A DNA stretch of 64,000 nt from Alicyclobacillus pomorum DSM 14955 (GTDB taxonomy: Bacteria > Bacillota > Bacilli > Alicyclobacillales > Alicyclobacillaceae), in contig NZ_AXAR01000007.1 in NCBI RefSeq assembly GCF_000472905.1, positions 62,001 to 126,000 of the forward strand, in the 5' to 3' direction. Positions 44,616-53,875 of this stretch are shown piece after piece. Under the pieces are notes generated by a model. It had not been told where the DNA came from. It was given only the letters and a program-made list of their open reading frames with translations, and searched no databases. The position numbers and the translations under genes are program-made. Positions within the stretch are counted from its first letter, which is position 1; the number at the start of each line of letters is the position of its first letter.

Positions 44616-45278
44616 TCAGGATTCGACCGGTGCTGTGTCCTTTGCAAACCTTTTGGCGACTTCCTTCGCCTGCACAATCGCCTTTTCTTGAATTTCCTGG
44701 GCTTTTTCAGGCATGAAAGCCATTCCTTCAACAGCGATGGTCTCCACATCGGTGATACCGATGAACGCTAAGACAGCTCGAAGATAGCGGTCACCAAACT
44801 CCATGTCCACACCAGGACCTTCGGAATAGATTCCGCCTCGTGCCTGAATGTGTACGGCTTTTCGACCCATCAGGAGTCCAACAGGGCCGTTTTCGGTGTA
44901 TTTGAACGTCTTGCCCGCAATCATGATGGTATCGATAAATGCTTTGAGTCTTGGAGGGATGCTGAGGTTCCACATGGGGCTGACGAATACGTACTTGTCG
45001 GCACCCACGAATTGCTCAGTCAGTTCGTTGATGCGCGTGATTTTGTCTTGCTCAGCCAAATTTAACGATTCAAAAGGGGTACCTTGTCGAAGCTTGTCCC
45101 AGCCACTCAGGACATCGCCATCGATTTCTGGAATGTTCATTTGGAAGAGATTGAGTTCCACAATTTCATCCTTAGGGTTTTCTTCACGGTATGCTTCTAA
45201 GAAAGCTTGTCCGACCTTCAATCCAAAGGATGCTTCCACAGGTTTTGGATTCGCCGTAATGTAGAGCAATTTCGCCAT
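44616..45278 (-). CDS. azoR: FMN-dependent NADH:azoreductase / quinone reductase
   Basis: A 220-residue flavodoxin-fold enzyme: FMN phosphate loop [16 protein letters not shown], conserved [18 protein letters not shown] and the [16 protein letters not shown] segment. AzoR enzymes reduce quinones and azo compounds with NADH and protect thiols against electrophiles; the bacilliredoxin in this window fits such chemistry. ATG 45278 has GAAGGGATGG upstream; ATG 45287 is too close to it. A palindrome in the AT-rich upstream region may bind a repressor. Confidence 0.92.
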   Translation of the reverse strand: MAKLLYITANPKPVEASFGLKVGQAFLEAYREENPKDEIVELNLFQMNIPEIDGDVLSGWDKLRQGTPFESLNLAEQDKITRINELTEQFVGADKYVFVSPMWNLSIPPRLKAFIDTIMIAGKTFKYTENGPVGLLMGRKAVHIQARGGIYSEGPGVDMEFGDRYLRAVLAFIGITDVETIAVEGMAFMPEKAQEIQEKAIVQAKEVAKRFAKDTAPVES

Positions 45279-45340
45279 GACTACCATCCCTTCGTTGTTT
45301 GCATGTCATACGATGCATTTATAAGCTACTATAATAAAAT

Positions 45341-45354
45341 AAGTTAGTCAACTT
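45341..45354 (-). promoter_or_regulatory. Candidate operator upstream of azoR
   Basis: AAGTTAGTCAACTT is a palindrome (arms AAGTT/AACTT) containing a minus-strand TTGACT that could be the -35. The surrounding 60 nt are unusually AT-rich. Quinone-sensing MarR/DUF24 repressors control azoR genes in B. subtilis; whether this is such a site is a guess. Confidence 0.35.
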
Positions 45355-45563
45355 GAAATAAGTGACAACCGTTGAGAACGTCTCGACACTTTCCGGTATG
45401 TGTTCACATCTGCCATGAGAACTCGGATACCCGCCAAGAAATTTGGAAGAGAAAGCGCATACAATTTGAACGATTTGTGAAACGACGGCGTTCGTCAATT
45501 TTCGCGATGAGATCGTGGTATCCTGTGCCATGTGTTGGATGAACAGCGGAAGGGTGTCGATGA

Positions 45564-45806
45564 ATGGTTGCGGCCGACAAAATCGTGGAGTTTTTGCGGA
45601 GAAAAATGGTTAAGATGGCCGAAAAAAAGGGGAGCTTGACGCACCCTGAAGTTCTCGCCATCAGTCAACAGCTAGATCGGTTTATTGTGAAGATGCAGCG
45701 GCGTGGAATGCAGCCCACCGGCGTTCGCCGTGGTTATTCACATCGACGGTTCTGGACCCCGCAGTTATCGCCATCTTCCCGGTCTGGCCAGCGGGCCAAC
45801 GCGTAA
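45564..45806 (+). CDS. Spo0E-family aspartyl-phosphate phosphatase
   Basis: 80 residues. The first 50 follow the Spo0E pattern: IVEFLRRKMVKMAEKKGSLT, then HPEVLAISQQLDRFIV containing the SQxLD signature whose Asp is needed for activity. These proteins dephosphorylate Spo0A~P and so delay sporulation. The C-terminal 30 residues are basic and of low complexity. ATG behind AAGGGTG. Lone gene, convergent with hemY. Confidence 0.85.
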   Translation: MVAADKIVEFLRRKMVKMAEKKGSLTHPEVLAISQQLDRFIVKMQRRGMQPTGVRRGYSHRRFWTPQLSPSSRSGQRANA

Positions 45807-45991
45807 GACTCGTACCAAACACACGATGATCTCGAAATCCGGTGATATGGCTGCCAACCAAGGCCCGTAGGCTGGACGTGGCCGTTCGTCACCTCATCAT
45901 CAGATATAACCCGTATGAAACGACCACATCGCAGAGAACGAATGTACAACCTTTATCAAACACGAATCCTTCATAGAGAACCAGGCTGTGT

Positions 45992-47422
45992 TCAATGTTC
46001 AAACCCGACAAACTGCAGCGCGCGTTCGGCAGCAGATTCTCCGTCTGCGATGCAATCGGGAATGCCGACCGCATGGTATCCGGCACCGGCCAAAAAGAGG
46101 CCAGGCGCCAAAGTACGCAGCTTCTCCTGAACGTTTTCCACTTTTTCTCGATGGTGTACCAGGTACTGCGGCATCCCCGCGTTCCAGCGCACGACACGGG
46201 TGAACCAGGGCTTCGACGTGAGCCCGACAATATCCTCGAGTTCGGCACGCACCATGGCCACCATGTCTTCGTCGCTTTGTTGTAGCGGTTCCTGTTGTCC
46301 GGCCCGCCCTACGTAGCAACGCAGAAGCGCTTGACCGGATGGCGCCGTATGTGGCCACTTGCTGGACGTCCAGGTGCAGGCCGTGATCCCGCGACCTTCG
46401 GCACGCGGAACGACAAAGCCAGACCCCTCCAGAGAAACGTTGAGGGTGTCTTGATGATATCCCAGGAGCACAGCTGCGGTGGACACGTAGGGAATGTGCC
46501 CAAGTGTCTCGGCCTGCGGGCACAGTGGTCTCAACAAGTGGGCGGCCACGGGTGCTTGGGCCGTCATCACAACGGCGTCGGCTGTGAGCGTAAAAGTGCC
46601 GTTCGGACGCGTCGCAGTCAACCTGTATTGACCGCCCTCTGTCCGGTGGATGGCAGTCACCGCGGTGTTGATGTGCAGATCAGCCCAGGTGTGCAGTTCG
46701 TCATGCAGTCGTTCCACAATGGTTTGCAAGCCGCTCCTCAGTGTGATAAACACGCTTCGACCGTGGTTGGCTGTCAATGTGGGGACCTTCTGTCGTTGTC
46801 GGAGAGAGCCTCGAATGAGTGATCCATATTCTTGCTCCAACTGCAGAAACTGCGGGAACGTCGCTTTGAGGCTCAACTCGTCCACGCTACCTGCGTAGAT
46901 CCCCGCGAGCAGCGGTTCAATGATGTTGTTTACGACTTCGTCGCCGAGACGTCGGCGTAAAAACGGACCCAGTGCAACGTCGGATTCAACAGTGGACTTC
47001 GGTATCACCAAGTCCAATAGGGCGCGCGCTTTGCCCGGCAAGGACAGAAGCTTAGTGGTGGCAAAAGGACGAAATTGCATGGGAACGCCCATGTTGGTCC
47101 CGGGCGGGATGCTCTCCAGCTTTCCTCGGTGCAGAATGTACGTCTTCATTCCCTTTGGGTTACTGCCCACAATCTCCGACTCAATCCCAAGTTCGCGGAT
47201 GAGTTCTACACCTGCAGGTTTGCGGGCCAAGATGGAATCCGGACCTTCTTCCATCACAAACCCATTCTCGCGGTGCGTTCTGATTTTGCCGCCGAGGCGG
47301 TTGTCTTTTTCCAGGACGGTGCAGGTCAGATTGAGTTTGTCCCGCTTGGCGCGTTTGAGCAGCGCGTACGCGGCGGACAGACCAGTGATGCCACCTCCAA
47401 CGATGACAACGTGTTTCTTCAT
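45992..47422 (-). CDS. hemY: Coproporphyrinogen III / protoporphyrinogen oxidase (HemY/CgoX)
   Basis: A 476-residue FAD enzyme with the N-terminal dinucleotide fold VVIVGGGITGLSAAYAL and the second FAD signature GLFLAGAGYHAVGIPDCIADG. In Gram-positive bacteria HemY mainly oxidises coproporphyrinogen III. ATG 47422 overlaps the hemH stop (ATGA), and AGGAGG lies 8 nt upstream; the frame extends further upstream but without need. Last gene of hemE-hemH-hemY. The final heme-pathway enzyme (HemQ) is not in the window. Confidence 0.95.
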   Translation of the reverse strand: MKKHVVIVGGGITGLSAAYALLKRAKRDKLNLTCTVLEKDNRLGGKIRTHRENGFVMEEGPDSILARKPAGVELIRELGIESEIVGSNPKGMKTYILHRGKLESIPPGTNMGVPMQFRPFATTKLLSLPGKARALLDLVIPKSTVESDVALGPFLRRRLGDEVVNNIIEPLLAGIYAGSVDELSLKATFPQFLQLEQEYGSLIRGSLRQRQKVPTLTANHGRSVFITLRSGLQTIVERLHDELHTWADLHINTAVTAIHRTEGGQYRLTATRPNGTFTLTADAVVMTAQAPVAAHLLRPLCPQAETLGHIPYVSTAAVLLGYHQDTLNVSLEGSGFVVPRAEGRGITACTWTSSKWPHTAPSGQALLRCYVGRAGQQEPLQQSDEDMVAMVRAELEDIVGLTSKPWFTRVVRWNAGMPQYLVHHREKVENVQEKLRTLAPGLFLAGAGYHAVGIPDCIADGESAAERALQFVGFEH

Positions 47423-48363
47423 ACGCGACCTCCTGTGGCTTGCTGCTCGCGCTCGCGTACGACTTCGGCCAGCGCGTGGAGAAATGCCGGATCTGCGTTC
47501 AGCGACTTGGTTCGCGTCAGGTGAATGCCGAGATGGCGTGCGACGGCCTGGGCTTCGATGTCGATGTCGTAGAGTACTTCCAGGTGATCCGACACGAAGC
47601 CCGCAGCGCAGATGACGATGCTGGTTTGGCCACTTTCGCGAAGCTGGCGCAACTTGTCCAAGATATCGGGACCCAGCCAAGCCTCCTCTGTGCGCCCCGC
47701 GCTTTGCCAGGCAAACGTAAAGTTCTGAAGGCCAAGTTTGGCGGCCACGGCTTCACCCGTTTCACGCAGTTGCTGTGGGTAAGGGTCACCCGCGGCGAGG
47801 ATGCGCTCCGGCAAACTGTGCGCGGAGAAAACGACAGTGACATCATACGGGTGCTCGTAGTGCGAGAGCGCCTCCTGTACCCTGCCTGCGAGCACATCCA
47901 GAAATCTCGGCTGCAAATGCCAATCGTTAACGTGCCACAGGACAGGGCCTCCGTGTCGTTCGGCAGCCTCGTCAGCAGCTCGTTGATAGGCCGCAATGCT
48001 CAAGGTGGAGTAATGCGGCGCGAGCACCAAAGTGACAGCTTCGCGGATTCCGTCCGCGGCCATTTGTGCGACAGCATCCGCAATAAACGGGGAGGTATGC
48101 TTCATCCCGAAGTAGACCTTGCACGGCCGCCCCCCGTCGCGGTTCAACCATTCTTCTATCCCGAGGCCTTGGGCGGTCGTAATTTCGTTTAGAGGCGAGA
48201 CGCCGCCGATGGCTTGATAGCGAGAAACAAGTTCTTGCAACAACGCTGGGGTTGGCCTACGACCGCGCCGGATATGCGTGTAATACGCCTCGACTTCCTC
48301 CAGATTCTTCGGCGTGCCGTACGCCATCACCAAGACGCCGAGTGTGTCCTTCACTTCGCTCAC
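47419..48363 (-). CDS. hemH: Ferrochelatase (coproporphyrin type)
   Basis: A 314-residue monomeric chelatase that inserts iron into the porphyrin. Conserved motifs: VLVMAYGTPKNLEEVEAYYT, LLQELVSRYQAIGGVSPLN, VVFSAHSLPERI (active-site His) and AAGFVSDHLEVLYDIDIEA. The GTG start at 48363 overlaps the hemE stop (GTGA); GTG 48354 is an alternative. In the Gram-positive pathway it acts on coproporphyrin III. Confidence 0.95.
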   Translation of the reverse strand: MSEVKDTLGVLVMAYGTPKNLEEVEAYYTHIRRGRRPTPALLQELVSRYQAIGGVSPLNEITTAQGLGIEEWLNRDGGRPCKVYFGMKHTSPFIADAVAQMAADGIREAVTLVLAPHYSTLSIAAYQRAADEAAERHGGPVLWHVNDWHLQPRFLDVLAGRVQEALSHYEHPYDVTVVFSAHSLPERILAAGDPYPQQLRETGEAVAAKLGLQNFTFAWQSAGRTEEAWLGPDILDKLRQLRESGQTSIVICAAGFVSDHLEVLYDIDIEAQAVARHLGIHLTRTKSLNADPAFLHALAEVVREREQQATGGRV

Positions 48364-49418
48364 CCTCTTTGTGCGCGAAGCAATTCCGCGCTGTATTCGT
48401 GTACAAACGCTGTCAACCGCTGCAGGGTCGCTGTTTCAACCGGCGGGTTGTGGTGCGTCACACCGTGGCCCAGGTTGAAGACGAAGCCGGAGTGTTGAAT
48501 CCCAGCTTCGACAATCGCTCGAGCGCGCCGCTCAATGACATCCCATGGTGCGAAGAGGAGCACCGGGTCCAGGTTGCCTTGTACGGCGAAGTTCCGGCCG
48601 ACGCGCCTGCAAGCTTCGGCGAGCGGGATTTTCCAGTCCACACCAATGACGGTGGCCCCCGTTCGTGTGAAGTCGACCAACAGTTCAGCGGTATCCTTTC
48701 CGAAGTAAATCATTGGCACGTCCAGATCTGCTAAAGCGCCGAAGATCTTCTGCATGGTGGGGAATACATACGCAAGGTAGTCTTCCTTGGACAGGCTGCC
48801 CACCCACGAGTCAAACAACTGCACTGCAGCAGCGCCCGCAGCGACCTGTGCTCTGAGATAGACAATGGTGGCGTCTGCCAGCTTGTCCATGAGTTTTCGC
48901 CAGATGTCCGGGGCACTCCACATCAACTGCTTGGTCTTGACGTAGTCTCGCGACGGGCGACCTTCCACCATGTAACTGGCCAGCGTAAACGGAGCGCCCG
49001 AAAATCCTATCAATGGCACGTTCAAGTTTTGCTTCAGCAGTTGAATACTTTCCAGCACAAATGGGAGGCTTTCTTCTGGATGAAATACGCGAAGCCTATC
49101 CACATCGGCTGCAGTCCGGATGGGATTCTCAATCACGGGGCCCACATGTTCCTTGATCTCAAACGCGAGACCCATGGCACCCACGGGAACCATGATGTCG
49201 GAAAAGAGAATGGCGGCGTCAACCCCCAACTGGTCTACCGGCAGTTTCGTGACTTGTACGCAGAGTTCAGGGATCTGGCAAATTTCAATGAGTGAGTATT
49301 TCTCTCGGATTTTACGGTACTCCGGTTGATATCTTCCGGCCTGACGCATATACCACACCGGCGTGTGCGTCACCGGCTGTCTGCGGCAGGCGTTGAGGAA
49401 GTTGGATGTGATAGGCAT
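48360..49418 (-). CDS. hemE: Uroporphyrinogen decarboxylase
   Basis: A 352-residue TIM-barrel enzyme making coproporphyrinogen III. Signatures: TPVWYMRQAGRYQPEYR (substrate-binding Arg) and GFSGAPFTLASYMVEG. ATG behind AGAGGA. First gene of hemEHY, with short stop/start overlaps throughout the operon. Confidence 0.97.
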   Translation of the reverse strand: MPITSNFLNACRRQPVTHTPVWYMRQAGRYQPEYRKIREKYSLIEICQIPELCVQVTKLPVDQLGVDAAILFSDIMVPVGAMGLAFEIKEHVGPVIENPIRTAADVDRLRVFHPEESLPFVLESIQLLKQNLNVPLIGFSGAPFTLASYMVEGRPSRDYVKTKQLMWSAPDIWRKLMDKLADATIVYLRAQVAAGAAAVQLFDSWVGSLSKEDYLAYVFPTMQKIFGALADLDVPMIYFGKDTAELLVDFTRTGATVIGVDWKIPLAEACRRVGRNFAVQGNLDPVLLFAPWDVIERRARAIVEAGIQHSGFVFNLGHGVTHHNPPVETATLQRLTAFVHEYSAELLRAQRG

Positions 49419-49727
49419 GCGGATCCTCTTTTCTCTCGGCGTGACAGAAACGTCCGTAAAGGTTTTCCTGCTTGTCGCGTAGAATACTTCTTATTAAGAT
49501 ACTTCCCCATCGAGCGACGCGAAAACGTCCGTTCGGACTATTTCTACGGGATGATTTGAATACGTTTCTAAAAGTACATTTCAAGTTATACCCGTACATA
49601 GATCCCTGATGCAACCGCAGAGGACCCGAAATTGCGGACGTTTCGAAAACTGTCAATGGCGGGGCGGAAGCGATATAATGAATTGTAGGTAATCCAGCGT
49701 CTTCAACTCATAAAGGAGGTCTGGCCC
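49419..49727. other. Divergent intergenic region hemE / bacilliredoxin
   Basis: A TATAAT at 49674-49679 may be the -10 for the bacilliredoxin gene; its -35 is poor. Toward hemE, an ATACTTC motif is repeated at 49484-49490 and 49499-49505 in an AT-rich patch that could hold the hem promoter. Nothing else recognised. Confidence 0.5.
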
Positions 49728-50159
49728 ATGAGCCTGGAACTCGACTTTTATCAAATGATGGTTCAACCCATGCGCGATGAATTGACCGGCATCGGTTTCC
49801 GCGAACTACGTACGCCAGAAGAGGTGGATGAAGTTCTCCAAGATAAGACCGGAACCACACTGGTGGTGGTGAACTCCGTCTGTGGATGCGCGGGTGGTAT
49901 TGCTCGTCCCGGCGTGGCCATGGCTCTCCAAGGCGATAAGAAGCCGGACAAACTGGTGACGGTCTTCGCAGGTCAGGACAAAGAAGCCACCGCGCGAGCG
50001 CGCGAGTACTTCGAGAACAATCCACCATCCTCACCGTCCATGTGGCTGTTCAAAGACGGCAAACTGGTCGATATGTTGCACCGCAGCGACATCGAAGGGA
50101 CGAGTGCAGAACATGTCGCAGACCGTTTGAAGAAGATGTTTGAAACGTATTGCGCGTAA
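49728..50159 (+). CDS. Bacilliredoxin (BrxA/BrxB family)
   Basis: A 143-residue DUF1094 protein with the CGC active site in VNSVCGCAGG, a thioredoxin-like fold and the terminal FETYCA. Bacilliredoxins remove bacillithiol from mixed disulfides on proteins, so the organism probably makes bacillithiol. SD AAAGGAGGT. Followed by a terminator. BrxA and BrxB cannot be told apart here. Confidence 0.95.
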   Translation: MSLELDFYQMMVQPMRDELTGIGFRELRTPEEVDEVLQDKTGTTLVVVNSVCGCAGGIARPGVAMALQGDKKPDKLVTVFAGQDKEATARAREYFENNPPSSPSMWLFKDGKLVDMLHRSDIEGTSAEHVADRLKKMFETYCA

Positions 50160-50273
50160 GCGCGGAGCCCACGGATTTGCGGTAGGGTACACGGTGCATT
50201 TTCAGGTAGGAAAACTCCGGTGAGGAGTCCCATGCGTCGAAAGCCGGTATCCCTCTACCTGTGGGACAATGAG

Positions 50274-50304
50274 AAGGCGGCTGTGTTTGGACAGCCGCCT
50301 TTTT
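50274..50304 (+). terminator. Intrinsic terminator after the bacilliredoxin gene
   Basis: Perfect 11-bp stem AAGGCGGCTGT / ACAGCCGCCTT, loop GTTTGG, then TTT. It lies 115 nt past the stop. Confidence 0.88.
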
Positions 50305-50358
50305 GCTCAGCGCATGGCGAAAGCACTGACTTGGCTATGCAGAACTCAACTTGTCGCC

Positions 50359-51054
50359 TCATTGAAGTTGGATCAAGCCGCGTCGCGATGCGGCAAGCAG
50401 GGCCTGGGTGCGGTCATATACACCCAGTTTGCCGAGAATGTGGCTGATGTGCACCTTCACCGTCTTCTCTGCGATGCCCAGCTCGGCGGCGATTTCCTTG
50501 TTCGACATGCCTTGTGCGAGCGCTTCCAGCACGTCCTGTTCGCGCTGCGTAAGGGCTTCTTGTCGTCCGGCGGACGACGTGTTTCTCGCGTGGTGAACAG
50601 GGGTTCCCGAGGATCCAGACTCGTTCTGAAGGCTCCGAAGTGCGTCGAGAGCGGCTGGGTCCAGTACTGTTCGACCCACCGCAGCCTGTCGGATGGCAGT
50701 CAGTAAGTCCTCAGGACTCACGTCTTTCTGAAGATAGCTGATGGCGCCAGCTTGGATGGCTCCCACCATCCGGTCTTTTTCCTGATACGACGTGAGCGCA
50801 ATGATGTGGATGTCGGGGTGAGACTCGGCAATGCTCCGAATGGCGGCGACGCCATCGTACTTGCCTGGCATGACTAAATCCATCAACATCACGTCAATCG
50901 CTTCGCTTTCCGCAAGTTCCACGGCCTCCGCTCCGGTGCCGACTTCCGCCACGATGTCTATGTCGCTCGACAACTGCAGAAAGGCGCGCAGTCCCTCGCG
51001 GACCATGGGGTGGTCATCGACAATCGCGATTCGGATGGTGTCCTGTTGGCTCAC
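50359..51054 (-). CDS. NarL/LuxR-family response regulator
   Basis: 231 residues: a receiver domain with the acid pair DDH, phospho-acceptor Asp in MLMDLVMPG (~57) and the conserved Lys in LQKDVSPEDL. A LuxR-type helix-turn-helix follows (LTQREQDVLEALAQGMSNKE, IAEKTVKVHISHILGKL). GTG start 6 nt after the kinase stop, SD AAGGAG within the kinase end. It is the partner of the upstream histidine kinase; targets unknown. Confidence 0.94.
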   Translation of the reverse strand: MSQQDTIRIAIVDDHPMVREGLRAFLQLSSDIDIVAEVGTGAEAVELAESEAIDVMLMDLVMPGKYDGVAAIRSIAESHPDIHIIALTSYQEKDRMVGAIQAGAISYLQKDVSPEDLLTAIRQAAVGRTVLDPAALDALRSLQNESGSSGTPVHHARNTSSAGRQEALTQREQDVLEALAQGMSNKEIAAELGIAEKTVKVHISHILGKLGVYDRTQALLAASRRGLIQLQ

Positions 51055-51060
51055 GACGGT

Positions 51061-52698
51061 TCACTCCTTCCTCGAGTCTTCGCGGTCCAGTGCGTTTCGG
51101 CCGCAACGCAGCGGCAATTCACACACCACTTCGGTGCCTTTCCCGGGTTGACTCAAGAGCCGCAAGGATCCACCGATGTGGTGCATGCGCTCGTACATCG
51201 TAGTGGTTCCGAGGCCGTGTGAGACGGTGGTCTCGTCGAAACCCACACCGTCGTCGCGGATGGAGATGGCGAGTCGGTGCGCCTCGTGCAAGATGTGGAT
51301 GTATGCGTTCTTGGCTTGGGCGTGTTTCAAGGTGTTGTGGAGGGCTTCGTCCACCACCTTGAGCAGCGCCTCACGTTGTTCAAAGCTGAGAGCGATGTCC
51401 TCTGCGCCTTCCGCCGTCAGGTGGATCCGGGTTTGTCCATGCAGTTGCAGCGGAGCCACCCGCTCGCGGACGAGCGCGAAAAAACTTCGGTCGTCGGGCG
51501 GCCTCAATGTGTGGATGAGGTCTCGCATCTCTTGCTGGCTGTCGGCAATCAGTCGCTCCACTTTGGCTACGGCTTCGGTGACTTCTGACGCTGTGGGCGA
51601 GGACTGCAACAACAGCTTTGCAGTCCGCGTCAATAACAGCGCGGAAAACAGCCGCTGACTGACGGCGTCGTGCAGATCTGCAGCCAGTTTCCGGCGCTCC
51701 GCCCACTTGGCGTCGTCCAATGACTGTTGGTACAAGCGTGCGTTTTCCAGCGCAGCCGCCAGATGCCAGGCAAAGGCGGACAGCAAGTCTTCGTCCGTCT
51801 CGCGGTAGCTGTTTGGACACTGGCTTTCGAGTCGAATGAAGTAGTCGCTGTGCGGAATTTGTCGTACGAGGACACTTCTTGTATTAGAAAGTAGAATTCG
51901 CTCGTGTTCAGGCAACAGTGGCGTCTCGTCAAAATTCTTGTACGAGTAGCTGTGTTGTCTTTCCGCATCCAATCGGTGCGCGGCAGCTACGAGGCGAGGT
52001 TTGTTCCGTTGGCCATCCGGACTTCCCACAGTGATTCCGCAAGACTCGTACCCCAGATGTTCGACAAAGCGCGTAACGGCAAATTGTAGAATCGCACGCG
52101 GTTGCACGAAGCTTACAAGTTCGGCAGCCATCTCCGACATCGCTTTCAACTGTTTGGCGCGGTGGCGTTCATCGGCCAGAATGCCTGCTCTGTCAACCGC
52201 CACGGCCACGTTGTGACCAATCGTACTCAGCAACTGAAGTGCAGGTTCTGTAAAGACACTGTGACCCGAAGCGGCGACGTTCAAGATGCCAAGCGGCTTG
52301 CCTTTGCTGCGCAGAGGGATACTCGCGTGATAAACCAGTCCCGCCTTATCGCCTGCGGCGTCCCGCAGGCGGCTGCAGCGGACGATGTTGACAGCCTTGT
52401 TCAGACGCCCCGCGACAAACTGTTCTTGGCACTCGCACCACCCATCTTTGAGTGCGGCCGCGTCGTTGCAGGCGAGCGCCGGCGGTAGACCACTGGCGCC
52501 GACTTCGACGAAGCTGCTGCGGTCTGGGTCGTAGCGGAACGCCCATGCCGTGGATAGCCCCAACACGTTGCTGAGCCGAGGCAGAATGGCTGCCATCGCT
52601 TCCGAAACATCGGTCGCTTCATTCAACGCTTCTGCCAAATCTTTGAGGATTTGCAGCCGTTGCGTATCCGTTGTGAGTTGGTTGTCAGAGGATGTCAC
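51061..52698 (-). CDS. Soluble GAF-domain sensor histidine kinase (HisKA_3)
   Basis: A 545-residue protein with no membrane segment. Two GAF-like domains occupy about 25-180 and 195-330; the first has a Cys/Trp-rich stretch (DGWCECQEQF). The phospho-acceptor His is in LAADLHDAVSQ (~342), then a HATPase with a G-box HGLGTTTMYERMHHIGG. The signal is probably cytoplasmic (redox, ligand or light); no cofactor is proven. GTG start with AAGGA upstream. Two-gene operon with the regulator. Confidence 0.92.
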   Translation of the reverse strand: MTSSDNQLTTDTQRLQILKDLAEALNEATDVSEAMAAILPRLSNVLGLSTAWAFRYDPDRSSFVEVGASGLPPALACNDAAALKDGWCECQEQFVAGRLNKAVNIVRCSRLRDAAGDKAGLVYHASIPLRSKGKPLGILNVAASGHSVFTEPALQLLSTIGHNVAVAVDRAGILADERHRAKQLKAMSEMAAELVSFVQPRAILQFAVTRFVEHLGYESCGITVGSPDGQRNKPRLVAAAHRLDAERQHSYSYKNFDETPLLPEHERILLSNTRSVLVRQIPHSDYFIRLESQCPNSYRETDEDLLSAFAWHLAAALENARLYQQSLDDAKWAERRKLAADLHDAVSQRLFSALLLTRTAKLLLQSSPTASEVTEAVAKVERLIADSQQEMRDLIHTLRPPDDRSFFALVRERVAPLQLHGQTRIHLTAEGAEDIALSFEQREALLKVVDEALHNTLKHAQAKNAYIHILHEAHRLAISIRDDGVGFDETTVSHGLGTTTMYERMHHIGGSLRLLSQPGKGTEVVCELPLRCGRNALDREDSRKE

Positions 52699-52799
52699 CC
52701 TGCGTCCTTCCTATACTGCGTTTTGAGTAGATAGTATCACAGAAAGTAGAGAGTGTTGCGAGAATTTGCACGTATATGCATTTGGTGTTTGAAGATAAC

Positions 52800-52820
52800 G
52801 CCTCATTCACAGAATGAGGC
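52800..52820 (-). terminator. Probable terminator overlapping the end of the QueA-like gene
   Basis: Perfect 9-bp stem GCCTCATTC / GAATGAGGC with a 3-nt loop; the stop codon is inside it. The following T content on the minus strand is weak. Confidence 0.55.
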
Positions 52821-53874
52821 TGACGTCCCCGAACTCATGCCACAGGTAGCCACGCTCGACTGCGTCTTGATAGGCTTTCTGCAAATAAACCGGCCGGGTG
52901 AACGCGTACATCATCGCGAGGTGGCTGGTCTGGCTCTCGTGCAAACCCGTGACAATACCTGTCACGACTTTTGGCGGGGTGTCGGGTGTCACCAGATGTG
53001 TGGTCCAAGCGGAGGTCGGCGCCACGCAGCCGTCTGTGTCTGCGGCGCTCTCCAACGCGCGTACCACAGTGGTTCCGACGGCAATCACACGTCGCCCTTC
53101 CCTCGTCGCCTGATTCACTGCGGCTGCGGTTCCTTCGGGAACCGAATACCACTCAGGCAACACCGGGTACTGACTAAGATCCGTCTCCACTTCATGGCTG
53201 GAGACCCCGGTATGCAGCACCAACGAGCGCACTTTGATGCCTTTGAGGGTCAGATTGCGCAGCACGTCATGTGTAAATGGCCGACCCGCGGACGGCATTT
53301 CCGCCGAGCCGGGATGGTGGGCGAAGACGGTCTGGTACATGGATGTGTCGTAGTGGCCATCCACGTAGTTGTAGCGAATGGGTGCTCCAACCCTCGCGGC
53401 GAGCGCGAACAAGTCGCGGTCACAGGTTACTTCCCACAGCCGGCTGTTTGGGTGAAAGCGCTGCTCGACCACCAGCGTTGCAACCACCTGCTCCGTCAAA
53501 GGGTGGAGAATGTCAATGGTTTCGTGGGCGGCAAACGCCTGCCGGTCGGGCCCGCCACCGGCCGTCCGGCGCTCGACGATGTACCGATGTGCATCGAGTT
53601 TGGTGGCCAAATGAATGTACAATGTCTGACCTCGGACTCGCGCCTTCAAACGCCCCGGAATAGTAGCTGACGTGTTGACCACGACGACGTCACCGGCTGC
53701 GAGGTAGTCCGGCAGCTCGTAAAATCGCGCATGACTGCGTGCTCCGGTGTGCTTGTCGATGACGAGCAGTCGCACCTCGTCGCGTCTCAATCCGCGGTAT
53801 TCTGGAGGCCGCGATGCAGGGGCAGGCACTTGCGACAGATGTAAATGGAGGTCGAGAGGGCTCGCCGCAGTCAT
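52807..53874 (-). CDS. Divergent QueA-like ribosyltransferase-isomerase paralog
   Basis: A 355-residue protein with the QueA fold throughout, but changed signatures: AEMPSAGRPFT for the canonical APTAGLHFT, LHTGVSSHEVE for LHVGIGTFRPV, and GLHESQTSHLAMMYAF for NFHLPKSTLIMLVAA. GTTVVRALES is retained. A true queA is at 24106, so this copy is not needed for queuosine. A conserved QueA-like subgroup exists in Bacillota and Actinomycetota without a known role, as far as I know. Its ATG follows the SDR stop by 1 nt. Confidence 0.85.
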   Translation of the reverse strand: MTAASPLDLHLHLSQVPAPASRPPEYRGLRRDEVRLLVIDKHTGARSHARFYELPDYLAAGDVVVVNTSATIPGRLKARVRGQTLYIHLATKLDAHRYIVERRTAGGGPDRQAFAAHETIDILHPLTEQVVATLVVEQRFHPNSRLWEVTCDRDLFALAARVGAPIRYNYVDGHYDTSMYQTVFAHHPGSAEMPSAGRPFTHDVLRNLTLKGIKVRSLVLHTGVSSHEVETDLSQYPVLPEWYSVPEGTAAAVNQATREGRRVIAVGTTVVRALESAADTDGCVAPTSAWTTHLVTPDTPPKVVTGIVTGLHESQTSHLAMMYAFTRPVYLQKAYQDAVERGYLWHEFGDVSLIL

Positions 53875-53875
53875 G

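Noticed and set aside
47423-47680. Longer start for hemY
   Set aside because: The extension lies wholly inside hemH, while ATG 47422 has AGGAGG and the conserved FAD-fold N-terminus.
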